Below are positions 1-9,038 of a DNA stretch of 64,000 nucleotides, piece after piece. The stretch comes from Glacieibacterium sp038210595 (lineage in GTDB: Bacteria; Pseudomonadota; Alphaproteobacteria; Sphingomonadales; Sphingomonadaceae). The notes beneath the pieces are model-generated. The model was given only the letters and a program-made list of their open reading frames with translations, ran no database searches and was not told the origin of the DNA. Every line of letters starts with the position of its first letter. The first letter of the stretch is position 1. Where the stretch lies: NCBI GenBank assembly GCA_038210595.1, contig JBBQWN010000007.1, positions 43,621 to 107,620 on the forward strand, given 5' to 3'. Both the position numbers and the translations under genes were made by a program.

Positions 1-228
1 GACGACGATGACCCGGAAGTCGCCGGGATAATCCTGCGCGGCGAGGCTGGCGGCGGCGCGGGCGATGACGTCGGCCTCGTCGCGCGCCGGCACCACCGCG
101 ACGACCGACGGCCACTGGCCGAGATCGGCGACCGGTCCGTCGTCGCGCTCGCGCGCCAGCCAGAAACCGTCGCGGAACGCCAGCAGTCCCGCCCAGAGGG
201 CGAGCGTCAGCAGGCCGAGTGCGGTCAC
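1..228 (-). CDS. hpnB: HpnB-like hopanoid-associated glycosyltransferase, N-terminal part (gene continues off the left edge)
   Basis: Only about 76 codons are visible. The frame opens with GTG at 228, and that GTG overlaps the TGA stop of hpnA (GTGA at 225-228), so the two genes are read together. The protein starts with a hydrophobic stretch (TALGLLTLALWAGLLAF). A typical GT2 entry follows at about residues 41-75: VVAVVPARDEADVI, then LAAQDYPGDFRVIVV, a nucleotide-sugar-binding beta-alpha-beta start. In hopanoid clusters the glycosyltransferase next to hpnA is hpnB, which supports the name. The catalytic DxD lies outside the window. Its exact substrate in hopanoid metabolism is not settled; a membrane-associated sugar transfer is inferred. 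Confidence 0.78.
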   Translation of the reverse strand, partial: MTALGLLTLALWAGLLAFRDGFWLARERDDGPVADLGQWPSVVAVVPARDEADVIARAAASLAAQDYPGDFRVIVV

Positions 229-1214
229 TTCACCATCCCCGCCGCGCGGAACCACGCCAGCGCGTCCGCGATGGCCGCCGGGTACGGCCGCGCCGTGTAG
301 CCGAGCGCGGCTTCCGCCTTCGCTGAGGTGAAGAACATCCGGTGGCCCGCCATCTTCAGCGCGTCGGCGGTCAGGAACGGCTCGCGCCCGGTCACGCGCG
401 CCACCGCCTCCGCGCCCCAGGCCAGCGGGAACAGCGGCCCGCGCGGCAGGCTGACGGTCGGAGCCTTGCGCCCGGTCTGACGCGCGATCTCGGCGAGCAT
501 GTCGCGCAGCGAGACGTCCTGCCCGCCGAGGATATAGCGTTCGCCCGCCTGCCCGCGCTGATAGGCCAGCACGTGCCCGGCCGCCACATCGTCGACGTGG
601 ACGAGGTTCAGCCCGGTGTCGACGAACGCCGGGATCTTGCCGGTCGCCGCCTCGACGATGATGCGCCCGGTCGGCGTCGGGCGCACGTCGCCGGGGCCGA
701 TCGGGGTGGAGGGATTGACGATCACCGCGGGCAGGCCTGCGTCCCGCACCATCGCCTCGACCAGCCGCTCGGCGACGACCTTCGATCGCTTGTAGGCCCC
801 GATGGCGCGCTCCGGGGTCAAGGGGTCGCTCTCGTCGGCGGGCAGCTGGTCCAGCCCGAGCGTCGCGACCGAGCTGGTATAGACGATCCGCCCTACCCCC
901 GCCGCCAGCGCCGCGGCCATGACGTTGCGCGTCCCCTCGCGGTTGTTGCGGACGATGTCCTCCGGATCGCGCGCCCACAGCCGGTAGTCGGCGGCGACGT
1001 GCGCCAGCCCCTGCACCCCCGCCATCGCGGCATCGAGCGAGGCGCGGTCGAGCAGGTCGCCGGTGACGATCTCGCCCGGAAAGTCGCCGAGGTTGGCACG
1101 CGGGCTCGACGGCCGCACCAGCGCCCGGACGCCGTAGCCCTTGGCGGCAAAGGCGCGCGCCACCGCCGCCCCGACGAAGCCAGCGGCCCCGGTGACCAGC
1201 ACCGTCTCGGTCAC
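225..1214 (-). CDS. hpnA: HpnA, hopanoid-associated NAD-dependent sugar epimerase/dehydratase
   Basis: A 329-residue extended short-chain dehydrogenase. The nucleotide-binding motif TGAAGFVG is at residues 8-15, the catalytic Tyr-x3-Lys is Y141/K145 (GAYKRSK), and the Ser of the triad lies in VYTSSVATLG near 113. The family is found with hopanoid genes and is thought to act on a nucleotide sugar or sugar-like side chain; the precise reaction is not established. A GTG at 1214 is chosen because it puts the Rossmann motif at the N-terminus; an ATG further upstream (1301) would add an unrelated 29-residue tail reaching into the divergent gene. It is translationally coupled to hpnB and divergent from the DUF155-hpnI-L operon across a 64-bp gap that should hold both promoters. 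Confidence 0.9.
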   Translation of the reverse strand: MTETVLVTGAAGFVGAAVARAFAAKGYGVRALVRPSSPRANLGDFPGEIVTGDLLDRASLDAAMAGVQGLAHVAADYRLWARDPEDIVRNNREGTRNVMAAALAAGVGRIVYTSSVATLGLDQLPADESDPLTPERAIGAYKRSKVVAERLVEAMVRDAGLPAVIVNPSTPIGPGDVRPTPTGRIIVEAATGKIPAFVDTGLNLVHVDDVAAGHVLAYQRGQAGERYILGGQDVSLRDMLAEIARQTGRKAPTVSLPRGPLFPLAWGAEAVARVTGREPFLTADALKMAGHRMFFTSAKAEAALGYTARPYPAAIADALAWFRAAGMVK

Positions 1215-1278
1215 GCGGATTGCCCTGTCATCCGCCTCCCCTAGCCTAGCGCCGCGCGCCGTGGGAAGGGTGCGCGCG

Positions 1279-2061
1279 ATGCACGTGCCCAGCGCCCGCA
1301 CGGTCCTGCTCGGCGACCGGCTCGACCTCGACGGCTTCGCGCCCGGTGAACTCCTGTCGTCGTCGCCGCTGGCATGGATGCCGGCGACCGGCGGCTATGT
1401 CGTGCTGTTCCGCTACGGCGTCGCGGTGCTGTGCGGGCTGGACCCGGCCGCCGAGGCCGCCGTGCTCGCCGATCTCGCGCCGCGCGTCATCCGGCCGGTC
1501 GCGGCGGCGGACGAGGACCGCGAGGCCATCGCGCTCGCCCCCGATGCCCCCGATTCGGTCGCGCCGGGCGGGCCGATCCAGCTGCGCGACCTGTCGCCGG
1601 AGCGGGTGCTGGTCGTCGCCGACGCGCTGGCGAAAAGCATGGCGCTGCACCGCGACGAGGTCGAGGTCGGCGCGGTGCTCGACCTGATGGAGCCGCTGGC
1701 GCGGCAGCTGTACGTCCGCGGGCGCAGCCGCGCCGGGCGGCGCAGCCTGATCCGCCACATCGGCCGGGCGCTGCTGGTCCGCCACCGCGTCACCGCGCTC
1801 GCCGCCATCGACGACAAGCCCGACGTGCTGTGGGACCGGCCCGACCTCGAACGCCTGTACGCCCGGCTGGAGGACGAATACGAGCTCGACGCCCGCGCCC
1901 GCGCGCTGCGCCGCAAGCTGGACGTCGTCGGCGAGACCGTCACCGTGCTGGCCGACCTGATCGACACCGAACGCTCGTTCCGCCTGGAGATCGCGGTCGT
2001 CGTGCTGATCGGCGTCGAGATCGCCATCGGCCTGTTCGAGATATTGTGGCGGGTGACGTGA
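1279..2061 (+). CDS. DUF155 / RMND1-Sif2-like membrane-anchored protein
   Basis: A 260-residue protein of the DUF155 (RMD1/RMND1, YagE) family. Family hallmarks visible are the central SLIRHIGRALLVRHR segment, a predicted coiled region (LDVVGETVTVLADLIDTE), and a C-terminal hydrophobic helix (EIAVVVLIGVEIAIGLFEIL) with almost nothing after it, the usual anchor of the family. Eukaryotic members sit in the mitochondrial inner membrane and affect mitochondrial translation or respiratory assembly; the bacterial role is unknown. ATG 1279 is the first good start after the divergent hpnA. Its TGA overlaps the GTG of hpnI (GTGA 2058-2061), so it is the first gene of the hopanoid-modification operon. 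A link to the lipid pathway is inferred from that coupling only. Confidence 0.85.
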   Translation: MHVPSARTVLLGDRLDLDGFAPGELLSSSPLAWMPATGGYVVLFRYGVAVLCGLDPAAEAAVLADLAPRVIRPVAAADEDREAIALAPDAPDSVAPGGPIQLRDLSPERVLVVADALAKSMALHRDEVEVGAVLDLMEPLARQLYVRGRSRAGRRSLIRHIGRALLVRHRVTALAAIDDKPDVLWDRPDLERLYARLEDEYELDARARALRRKLDVVGETVTVLADLIDTERSFRLEIAVVVLIGVEIAIGLFEILWRVT

Positions 2062-3134
2062 CGCTGGCGCTGGCGGCGCTGGCGCTGGCCGGGTGCGCCT
2101 ACCAGCTGCTGACCGCGCTGACCGCCCGGGCGCCGCGCGCCGCGCCGCCGCTCGCGGAATACCCGCCGGTGACGATCCTGAAGCCCCTGCACGGCGCGGA
2201 ACCGCGGCTGCGCGACAACCTCGCGACCTTCCTGGCGCAGGATTATCCGGCCCCGGTGCAGATGGTGTGCGGGGTGCAGGATGCGGGCGATGTGGCAATC
2301 ACCGCCGTCGCCGGGCTGGGTATCGACCTGGTCGTCGATTCCGCCCGCCACGGCAGCAACGCCAAGGTCTCGAACCTGATCAACATGATGGCGGCGGCGC
2401 GCCACGACGTGCTGGTGCTGAGCGACAGCGACATGGGCGTCCGGCCCGATTACCTGGCGCAGGTCGTCGCGGCATTGCAGCAACCGGGCGTCGGCGCAGT
2501 GACCTGCTTCTACGGCGGGCGCGGCGATGCCGGGCCGTGGTCGCGGCTGGCGGCGCTGGGTATCGACACCGGCTATCTGCTGTCGGGCCTGTTCGCGGCG
2601 CGGTTCGGGCTGGCGCAGCCGTGCATGGGGTCGACCATCGCGCTGACCCGCGACACGCTGGCGCGGATCGGCGGCCTGGCCCGCGTTGCGAACGTGCTCG
2701 CCGACGATCATGCGCTGGGCGAGGCGGTGCGCGCGTTCGGGCTGAAAGTGGTCGTCGCGCCGCCGGTGCTAACCCATGCGGGGGCCGAGGCCAACCTTGC
2801 CGCGCTCGCCGCGCACGAGCTGCGCTGGAACGTCACCGTGTTCCGCCTGTCGCCCTGGGGGTTTGCCGGGCTGGGCCTGCTCAACCCGCTGCCGGTGGCA
2901 CTGCTCAGCGGCTCGGGCCTCGTCGTCGCAGCGGCGCTGGCGTCGCGCCTCGTCGTCGGCCTGCGGGTCCGGGCGATCACCGGCGTCTCACCTGCGCCGC
3001 TGTGGTGGCTGCCGCTGCGCGACATCCTCAGCTACGGGCTGTATGTCGCGACGTTTTTCAGGCAATCGGTCGATTGGCGGGGGGCGCGGCTTAGCGTAAC
3101 GCCCGGCGGCGGGATCACGAACAAAGGCCAATGA
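2058..3134 (+). CDS. hpnI: HpnI, bacteriohopanetetrol N-acetylglucosaminyl-type transferase (ceramide-glucosyltransferase-like)
   Basis: A 358-residue membrane GT2/GT21-like enzyme. It has an N-terminal transmembrane helix (residues 1-20), the PPVTILKPLHG motif typical of ceramide glucosyltransferase relatives (36-46), a DSD metal/nucleotide motif near 123-125 (VLVLSDSDMG), a DDH motif (VLADDHALG), an (x)xxRW acceptor motif (HELRWNVTVF), and C-terminal membrane helices. In Burkholderia this family adds GlcNAc to bacteriohopanetetrol, the step before HpnK and HpnJ. GTG 2058 is preferred because it gives the same 4-bp overlap as the other junctions; an in-frame GTG at 2046 is possible. It overlaps hpnJ by 4 bp (3131-3134). 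The enzyme is expected in the inner membrane. Confidence 0.92.
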   Translation: MTLALAALALAGCAYQLLTALTARAPRAAPPLAEYPPVTILKPLHGAEPRLRDNLATFLAQDYPAPVQMVCGVQDAGDVAITAVAGLGIDLVVDSARHGSNAKVSNLINMMAAARHDVLVLSDSDMGVRPDYLAQVVAALQQPGVGAVTCFYGGRGDAGPWSRLAALGIDTGYLLSGLFAARFGLAQPCMGSTIALTRDTLARIGGLARVANVLADDHALGEAVRAFGLKVVVAPPVLTHAGAEANLAALAAHELRWNVTVFRLSPWGFAGLGLLNPLPVALLSGSGLVVAAALASRLVVGLRVRAITGVSPAPLWWLPLRDILSYGLYVATFFRQSVDWRGARLSVTPGGGITNKGQ

Positions 3135-4576
3135 TGCGCACTCTCTTCCTCCAGGCGCCCAGTTTCGACGGTTACGACGGCGGTGCCGGCGCGCGCTACC
3201 AGATGAAGCGCGAGGTCAAATCCTTCTGGTATCCGACCTGGCTGGCGCAGCCGGCCGCGATGATCCCGGGGTCGAAGCTGATCGACGCGCCCGCGCACGA
3301 CCTGTCGTGGGACGACATCGCGCACGAGTTCGACACGCGCGATCTCGTCATCCTCCACACCTCGACGCCCAGCTTCAACCAGGACATCCGGACCGCCGCG
3401 CTGATCAAGGCGCGCAATCCCAAGATCGTCATCGCGTTCGTCGGCGCCAAGGTAATGATCGAGGACGAGGCCAGCCTGAAGGCCTGCGATGCCATCGATC
3501 TGGTGTGCCGCGAGGAATATGATTTCACCTGCGTCGAACTCGCCGAGGGCCGGCCGCTGGCGGAAATCGACGGCATCACCTGGCGCGCGCCCGACGGCCG
3601 GATCGTCCGCAACAAGGACCGTGCGCCGATCGAGGACATGGACGTGCTGCCGATGGTGTCGCCGATCTACAAGCGCGACCTCGACACCTCGAAGTATTTC
3701 GGCGGCTACCAGCGCCATCCCTATATCTCGTTCTACACCGGTCGCGGGTGCAAGAGTCGCTGCACCTTCTGCCTGTGGCCGCAGACGATCGGCGGCCACC
3801 GCTACCGCCATCGCACCACGCCGAAGGTGATCGAGGAGGTGAAGTACATCCTCGCCAATATGCCCGAGGTGAAGGAGATCTTCTTCGACGACGACACGCT
3901 GGCCGATGCGCACGACTTCGTCGTCGAGCTGTCGGGCGAACTGGCCAAGCTCGGCTTCGGCAAGCCCGGCTTTCCGGTCACCTGGGGCTGCAATGCCAAG
4001 GCCAACGTGCCGCAGCCGGTGCTGAAGGCGATGAAGGCGGGCGGCTGCCGCGTGCTCCTGGTCGGCTATGAAAGCGGCAATCAGCAGATCCTGCACAACA
4101 TCAAGAAGGGCCTGCGCACCGATGTCGCGCGGCAGTTCACCAAGGACGCCCATGCGCTCGGCCTGACCATCCACGGCACCTTCATCCTCGGGCTGCCCGG
4201 CGAGACGCTTGAAACGATCGAGGAGACGATCAACTACGCCAAGGAGATCGACCCGCACACCATCCAGGTGTCGCTGGCCGCGCCCTATCCGGGCACGTTC
4301 CTGTACAGGCAGGCGACCGAGAACGGCTGGTTCGATTCTTCGCACGACCTGTTGACCGACGGCGGCAACCAGATCGCACAATTGAGCTATCCCCACCTCC
4401 ACTCGTCGGTGATCTTCGAGAAGGTCGAGGAATTTTATAAGCGCTTCTATTTCCGACCGTCCAAGATCTGGGAAATCGTGCGCGAGATGCTGACCGACTG
4501 GGACATGATGAAGCGCCGCCTGCGCGAGGGCGTCGAGTTCTTCGACTTCCTGCGGCGCCGGAAAGAGGCGGCTTGA
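3131..4576 (+). CDS. hpnJ: HpnJ, hopanoid radical SAM protein (cyclitol ether formation)
   Basis: A 481-residue radical SAM enzyme with an N-terminal B12-binding-like region (about 1-160). The [4Fe-4S] cluster motif is GRGCKSRCTFC, Cys207-x3-Cys211-x2-Cys214. A GLPGET segment and the AAPYPGTFLY stretch are typical of B12-radical SAM proteins. HpnJ is required to convert the glucosamine head group of bacteriohopanetetrol to the cyclitol ether; the chemistry is a ring contraction. Length and motifs match the family. It sits between hpnI and hpnK with 4-bp overlaps on both sides (ATGA at 3131, TTGA at 4573), consistent with coupled production of the three head-group enzymes. Confidence 0.95.
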   Translation: MMRTLFLQAPSFDGYDGGAGARYQMKREVKSFWYPTWLAQPAAMIPGSKLIDAPAHDLSWDDIAHEFDTRDLVILHTSTPSFNQDIRTAALIKARNPKIVIAFVGAKVMIEDEASLKACDAIDLVCREEYDFTCVELAEGRPLAEIDGITWRAPDGRIVRNKDRAPIEDMDVLPMVSPIYKRDLDTSKYFGGYQRHPYISFYTGRGCKSRCTFCLWPQTIGGHRYRHRTTPKVIEEVKYILANMPEVKEIFFDDDTLADAHDFVVELSGELAKLGFGKPGFPVTWGCNAKANVPQPVLKAMKAGGCRVLLVGYESGNQQILHNIKKGLRTDVARQFTKDAHALGLTIHGTFILGLPGETLETIEETINYAKEIDPHTIQVSLAAPYPGTFLYRQATENGWFDSSHDLLTDGGNQIAQLSYPHLHSSVIFEKVEEFYKRFYFRPSKIWEIVREMLTDWDMMKRRLREGVEFFDFLRRRKEAA

Positions 4577-5364
4577 AGCAGCTGATCGTCACCGCCGACG
4601 ACTTCGGCGCGGACGAAAGCGTCAACGAGGCGGTCGAGATCGGGCACACGCAGGGCATCCTGACCGCCGCCAGCCTGATGGTCGGGGCGCCTGCGGTGGC
4701 CGATGCGGTGGCGCGGGCGAAGCGGCTCCCGGCGCTCGGCGTCGGGCTGCACCTGGTGCTGGTCGAGGGGCGGCCGGTGCTGCCGCCTGATGCGGTGTCC
4801 GAGCTTGTCGATGCAAGCGGCTGTTTCCGCTCCGACATGGTGGCGAGCGCGGTCAACATCTTCGTGAGCGCCCGCGCCCGGCGGCAGCTGGCGGCCGAGA
4901 TCGAGGCGCAGTTCGCCGCCTTTGCCGCGACCGGCCTGACGCTCGACCATGTCAACGCGCACAAGCACTTCCACCTGCACCCGACCATCGCTTCGACGGT
5001 GCTCCGCGTCGGCCGCCGCTTCGGCATGCGCGCCGTCCGCGCGCCCGTAGAGCCGGGCGGCGGCGGCATCGCTGCCTGGTATGCGCGCGCGCTGCAACGC
5101 CGCCTGCGCCGCGCCGGGATGATCGTGCCCGACCAGGTCTACGGCCTCGCCGATTCGGGGCGGATGACCGCGGCGCGGGTCGGCGCGATCCTGGCGGCGC
5201 TGCCCGACGGCCTCAGCGAAATCTACCTCCACCCTGCCACCCGCGACGATTGGCCCGGCAATTCAAACGGTTACCGCTACACCGAGGAACTCGCCGCACT
5301 GACCGACCGCGCCAACCGTGCCGCAGCAAACGCCGTTTTGATCAACAGTTTCACAACCTCATGA
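4573..5364 (+). CDS. hpnK: HpnK, YdjC-family deacetylase of N-acetylglucosaminyl bacteriohopanetetrol
   Basis: A 263-residue YdjC/ChbG-type deacetylase. Visible metal/catalytic elements are TADDFG (Asp9-Asp10), GLHL (His60) and the His-rich DHVNAHKHFHLHP segment (residues 125-137), the family's zinc/magnesium site. The role known from Burkholderia is removal of the N-acetyl group from the GlcNAc added by HpnI, giving bacteriohopanetetrol glucosamine for HpnJ. The start is a TTG at 4573 that overlaps the hpnJ stop (TTGA 4573-4576). The rarer start codon may lower expression relative to hpnJ. Downstream it overlaps hpnL by 4 bp. Confidence 0.93.
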   Translation: MKQLIVTADDFGADESVNEAVEIGHTQGILTAASLMVGAPAVADAVARAKRLPALGVGLHLVLVEGRPVLPPDAVSELVDASGCFRSDMVASAVNIFVSARARRQLAAEIEAQFAAFAATGLTLDHVNAHKHFHLHPTIASTVLRVGRRFGMRAVRAPVEPGGGGIAAWYARALQRRLRRAGMIVPDQVYGLADSGRMTAARVGAILAALPDGLSEIYLHPATRDDWPGNSNGYRYTEELAALTDRANRAAANAVLINSFTTS

Positions 5365-6325
5365 CTCGCTGGCTGATCCTGCTCGCCACCCTGCTCGGTC
5401 TCGCCGTCACCGTCTGGCTGGTCGGCTCGATCGGCGCAGCGCAGGTGCTGGCCAGCGTGCTCAGCGTCGGCTGGCCCGGGTTCATTGCCTTCTGCCTGGT
5501 CTCGGTCGCGGTACTGACCGTGCTTGGCGGGGCCTGGCTGGCCGTCGCGCCGGGGCAGCCCCTGCGCCAGCTCCGCGCCTTTGCCTGGGCGCGGGCGGTG
5601 CGCGAAGGTGCGACCGACGTGCTGCCCTTCGCGCAGCTCGGCGGCCTGGTCGTCGGCGGCCGCGCCCTTGCCGGCCACGGCATTCCCGACGACACTATCT
5701 ACGCCTCGATGGTCGCCGACCTGACCACCGAGATGGCGTCGCAGGCGGTGCTGACCGTTGCCGGCGTCGCGGTACTGGCGGCGGTCGTCGCGGGCGCCGA
5801 CGACGGCGGCGCGCTGAAGCTGGCGCTGGCCGGGCTGGCGGCGACGCTGGCGCTGCTCGCGGCGTTCGCGCTGGGCCAGGGCAAGGCGATCGATCTGGCG
5901 GTCCGGTTCGCCGCCCGGCTGCTGCCCGCGTCAGCGGCATCGCTGGGCGGCGTGCGCCCGCGCCTGACCGCCATCTACCGCGACCGGCGGGCGGTGGCGC
6001 TCTCGTTCGCGCTCAACGCGCTGGCGTGGGTGATGAGTGCCGCGGGCGCGTGGCTCACGCTGCGCTTCATGGGCGTCGACGCGCCGCTGTGGGTGGTGCT
6101 GACCATAGAGAGCCTGATCTTTGCGGTGCGCAGCGTCGCCTTCGTCATCCCCGGCGCGCTGGGGGTGCAGGAGGGCGCCTATCTGCTGCTCGCGCCGCTG
6201 TTCGGGCTCGACCCGCAGGCACTGCTGGCGCTGTCGCTGGTCAAGCGGGCGCGCGATCTGGCGGTCGGCATTCCCGCGCTGCTGATCTGGCAGCTCGGCG
6301 AGGGCCGGGCCATCGCCACCGCGAA

Positions 6326-6347
<22 letters not shown>
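5361..6347 (+). CDS. hpnL: HpnL, hopanoid-associated multi-pass membrane protein (LPG-synthase transmembrane-domain family)
   Basis: A 328-residue protein that is largely hydrophobic, with about seven to eight predicted membrane helices from residue 5 to about 310. Segments such as RAVREGATDVLPFAQLGG and FVIPGALGVQEG are typical of the lysylphosphatidylglycerol-synthase N-terminal (flippase-like) domain shared by HpnL. The family is proposed to move or present hopanoids; this is not demonstrated here. It begins at the ATG overlapping the hpnK stop (ATGA 5361-5364) and ends the operon. Its last seven codons are antisense to the 3' end of the tRNA-Thr gene (overlap 6326-6347), so the C-terminus (NGAAGED) is constrained by the tRNA rather than by protein function. 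Confidence 0.86.
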
Positions 6348-6400
<53 letters not shown>

Positions 6401-6504
6401 CCATTCGCGGGCGATGACGCGGGGTCAGGACCCGGCGTGCGGGCGGCTATGGGGGACGCCCGCGCGGCTTGTCAAGGCGAGTGCGGCCAGCCTATCCCCG
6501 GCTG

Positions 6505-6642
6505 GTGGCCAAGCCCCCTGCCCCCGACCCGCGCGCCGAGCGCCTTGCCGCCGCGCTCCGCGCCAACCTGGCCAAACGCAAGGCGCGGGAACGGGGCGAA
6601 GCCGAGCCTATGCCGCCAGCGCCGCCTCGATCGCAGCCTTGA
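6505..6642 (+). CDS. Small basic, Ala/Arg-rich hypothetical protein (45 aa)
   Basis: A GTG-initiated frame coding for 45 residues that starts VAKPPAPDPRAERLAAALR and continues ANLAKRKARERGEAEP. It is a Pro-rich start followed by a charged helix. Short proteins of this pattern (P-rich leader, then RLAAALRANLxxRKxxxR) are, from memory, common in sphingomonads, which is why it is kept. It converges on the glutathione peroxidase gene and overlaps its 3' end by 35 bp. No function is known; a nucleic-acid- or ribosome-binding role would be a guess from its charge. Confidence 0.5.
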   Translation: MAKPPAPDPRAERLAAALRANLAKRKARERGEAEPMPPAPPRSQP

Positions 6643-7153
6643 CCTCGGGCGCGCCCGGCTGGACCTTGTTGCCGAAGGCGCGGATCAGGCGACCATCCTT
6701 GCCGACCAGATATTTGTGGAAATTCCACGTCGGCACGTTCTTGGGGCCCAGCGTCGCCGCCGCCCACTGATAGAACGGCACCGCGTTGCCGCCCTTGACG
6801 TGGCCGGTCTCGGTCAGCGGGAACTTGATGCCGAACTTCGAATCGCAGAACTGCTTGACCTGCTTGTTGCTGCCGTATTCCTGCCCGCCGAAATCGGGGG
6901 ACGGCACGCCGATGACGGTGAACCCCTTGGGCGCATAGGTTTCGTGCAGCGTCTCCAGCCCCTCGTACTGCGGGGTGTTGCCGCAGAAGCTGGCGGTGTT
7001 GACGACCAGCAGCACCTTGCCCTTGAACTGCGCAAACGGCAGCGGCGCGCCGTCGATCGAGGTCATGGTGATGTCGTAGGCGGACGTCACGCCCGCGGGC
7101 GCGGCGGCGGTCAGAGCGGCGGCAGCGGCCGCGACGGCGATGGTGCGGATCAT
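6608..7153 (-). CDS. Glutathione peroxidase family thiol peroxidase, exported
   Basis: A 181-residue GPx/BtuE-type peroxidase. Residues 1-25 form an Ala-rich signal peptide (MIRTIAVAAAAAALTAAAPA), so it should act in the periplasm. The peroxidatic Cys57 lies in VNTASFCGNTPQY, the GGQ motif carries the conserved Gln (DFGGQEYGS), and the Trp/Asn pair is in PTWNFHKYLV. It would reduce hydrogen and lipid peroxides; like most bacterial members it may use thioredoxin rather than glutathione. The gene stands alone, upstream-adjacent on the same strand to an aminopeptidase gene 27 bp away. Confidence 0.93.
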   Translation of the reverse strand: MIRTIAVAAAAAALTAAAPAGVTSAYDITMTSIDGAPLPFAQFKGKVLLVVNTASFCGNTPQYEGLETLHETYAPKGFTVIGVPSPDFGGQEYGSNKQVKQFCDSKFGIKFPLTETGHVKGGNAVPFYQWAAATLGPKNVPTWNFHKYLVGKDGRLIRAFGNKVQPGAPEVKAAIEAALAA

Positions 7154-7180
7154 TGTAGGTCTCCCGTTGACTGGCCGAAG

Positions 7181-8974
7181 CTAAAGCGGTGCGCAGGCGT
7201 CCGCCAGCCACGCCGCTGCCGCACCCTCCAGGTCCGGGCCGATCTCGGCCAGCACGCGGGCGTGATAGGCATCGACCCAAGCGCGCTCGACGGCGTTCAG
7301 CGCGTCGGCGTCGATCAGGTGGCGGTCGATGGGCGCCAGCGTCAGCGTCTCGAAGCCAAGCATGTCCTTTTCGGCACCCTCGACCACGCGCGGCTCGATG
7401 AGCACCAGGTTCTCGATGCGGATGCCGTATTCGTGCGCCTTGTAGTAGCCCGGCTCGTTCGACAGGATCATGCCCGCCGCCAGCGGTTCGTCGCCGCCCG
7501 CCTGGCCGCTGGTCGTCGGCGCGATGCGTTGCGGGCCTTCATGGACCGCAAGGTAGCTGCCGACGCCGTGGCCGGTGCCGTGGGCATAGTCGAGGCCCGC
7601 CTCCCACAGCGGCGCGCGCGCCAGCACGTCGAGCTGGCTGCCGCGCGTGCCGACCGGGAATACCGCGCGGGCAAGCGCGATATGGCCGCGCAGCACGCGG
7701 GTGAAGCGGTCGCGCATTTCCGGCGTCGGGGTGCCGACCGCCAGCGTGCGGGTCACGTCGGTGGTGCCGTCGCGGTACTGGCCGCCCGAATCGATCAGGA
7801 AAAGCGAGTTCGGCTCGATGCGCCGGTTGGTCTCGGGCGACACCCGGTAGTGAACGACCGCGCCGTTCGGCCCGGCGCCGGAGATGGTGTCGAAGCTCAG
7901 ATCCTCCAGGCTGTTCGTCAGCTCGCGGAACGACTGCAGCTTGTTCGCCGCGCCGAGTTCGTCGAGCTCGTCCTTCGGGGCCTCGCCGGCAAACCAGTGC
8001 AGGAAGCGGGTTAGCGCCGCCCCGTCGCGGTGGTGGGCGGAGCGGGTGCCGGCGATCTCGACCGGGTTCTTGATTGCCTTGGGCAGCGCCACCGGATCGC
8101 GTGCCTCGACGACCGTCGCGCCGCCGCGCTTCAGCGCCTCGAAGATCGCCGCGACGGCGGTGGCGGGGTCGGCAGTGACGGTCTTGCCGCCCAGCCCCTC
8201 CAACGCACCGATAAAGGCGTCGCGGGGGTGGAGGCGTACATCCGGACCGAGGTGGGCGCGCACCTCGGCATCGAGCTTCGCGTCGTCGACGAACAGGTCG
8301 GCGGTCGCATCGGCGTGGAACAGCGCGAAGGCCAGCGCGACGGGCGTGTGCTCGACATCCTTGCCGCGGACGTTGAACGCCCAGGCGATCGAGTCGAGCG
8401 CCGAGACGACCGCGACATCGGCCTTGTGCTCGCCCAGCCATTTGGCGATGGCGGCGCGCTTGGCGGCGGCCGGCTGCCCGGCCAGCGCATCGGCATGGAC
8501 GTCGAGGCGGGCCGCGGACGGGGCTGGACGGTCGGTCCAGATCCGGTCGACAGGGTTGCGCTCGACGGCGACGAGCGCGGCGCCCTTGGCATTTAGGCGA
8601 TGGGCTGCCGACGCCGCCCAGGCGGCGGTGTGCAGCCACGGGTCATAACCGATGCGGTCACCCGCCGCGGCGTGCTCGACCAGCCAGTCGGCGACGCTGG
8701 TCTGCGGCACCTGCGCGTAGTCGTAGAGGTCGCCCGGCACCTGCTCGCGGACCTGCAGCGTGTAGCGGCCGTCGGTGAACATCGCGGCCTTGGCAGCCAG
8801 CACCGCCGCCGTGCCGGCCGAACCGCCGAAGCCGGTCAGCCACGCCAGGCGCTGCGCATAGCCGCCGACATATTCGCTCATGTGCTCGTCGGTGAGCGGC
8901 ACGACGAAGCCGGTCAGCGCCTGTTCGCTGAGCTCGGCGCGCAGCGCGGCGAGGCGGTCGGCGTGGGTGGACAT
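7181..8974 (-). CDS. pepP: Aminopeptidase P family protein (Xaa-Pro aminopeptidase, M24B)
   Basis: A 597-residue, long-type aminopeptidase P. Two creatinase N-terminal-like domains are followed by the pita-bread metallopeptidase domain. Metal ligands can be seen in LIDSGGQYRDGTTDVTRT (two Asp), GHGVGSYLAVHEGP (His), LSNEPGYY (Glu) and RIENL (Glu). It removes N-terminal residues before proline and is probably cytosolic, since no signal peptide is present. ATG 8974 is chosen because a GGAG ribosome-binding site sits 7 bases upstream; a start at 9001 would lack this. It is divergent from the oligopeptidase gene, separated by 64 bp. Confidence 0.93.
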   Translation of the reverse strand: MSTHADRLAALRAELSEQALTGFVVPLTDEHMSEYVGGYAQRLAWLTGFGGSAGTAAVLAAKAAMFTDGRYTLQVREQVPGDLYDYAQVPQTSVADWLVEHAAAGDRIGYDPWLHTAAWAASAAHRLNAKGAALVAVERNPVDRIWTDRPAPSAARLDVHADALAGQPAAAKRAAIAKWLGEHKADVAVVSALDSIAWAFNVRGKDVEHTPVALAFALFHADATADLFVDDAKLDAEVRAHLGPDVRLHPRDAFIGALEGLGGKTVTADPATAVAAIFEALKRGGATVVEARDPVALPKAIKNPVEIAGTRSAHHRDGAALTRFLHWFAGEAPKDELDELGAANKLQSFRELTNSLEDLSFDTISGAGPNGAVVHYRVSPETNRRIEPNSLFLIDSGGQYRDGTTDVTRTLAVGTPTPEMRDRFTRVLRGHIALARAVFPVGTRGSQLDVLARAPLWEAGLDYAHGTGHGVGSYLAVHEGPQRIAPTTSGQAGGDEPLAAGMILSNEPGYYKAHEYGIRIENLVLIEPRVVEGAEKDMLGFETLTLAPIDRHLIDADALNAVERAWVDAYHARVLAEIGPDLEGAAAAWLADACAPL

Positions 8975-9038
8975 AAGCGCTCCTTCGAAACCGGCCCGCA
9001 CCCTACCCGGTCCGCGCGCGCGCCACTATAGGGCAGCG

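Noticed and set aside
342..1244. Long open frame on the plus strand opposite hpnA
   Set aside because: It is a GC-driven mirror of the hpnA codons, rich in Arg, Gly and His, with no recognisable domain; hpnA is clearly coding on the other strand.
3032..4402. 456-codon open frame on the minus strand
   Set aside because: It lies over hpnJ, whose radical SAM motifs are unmistakable; the opposite frame has no family features.
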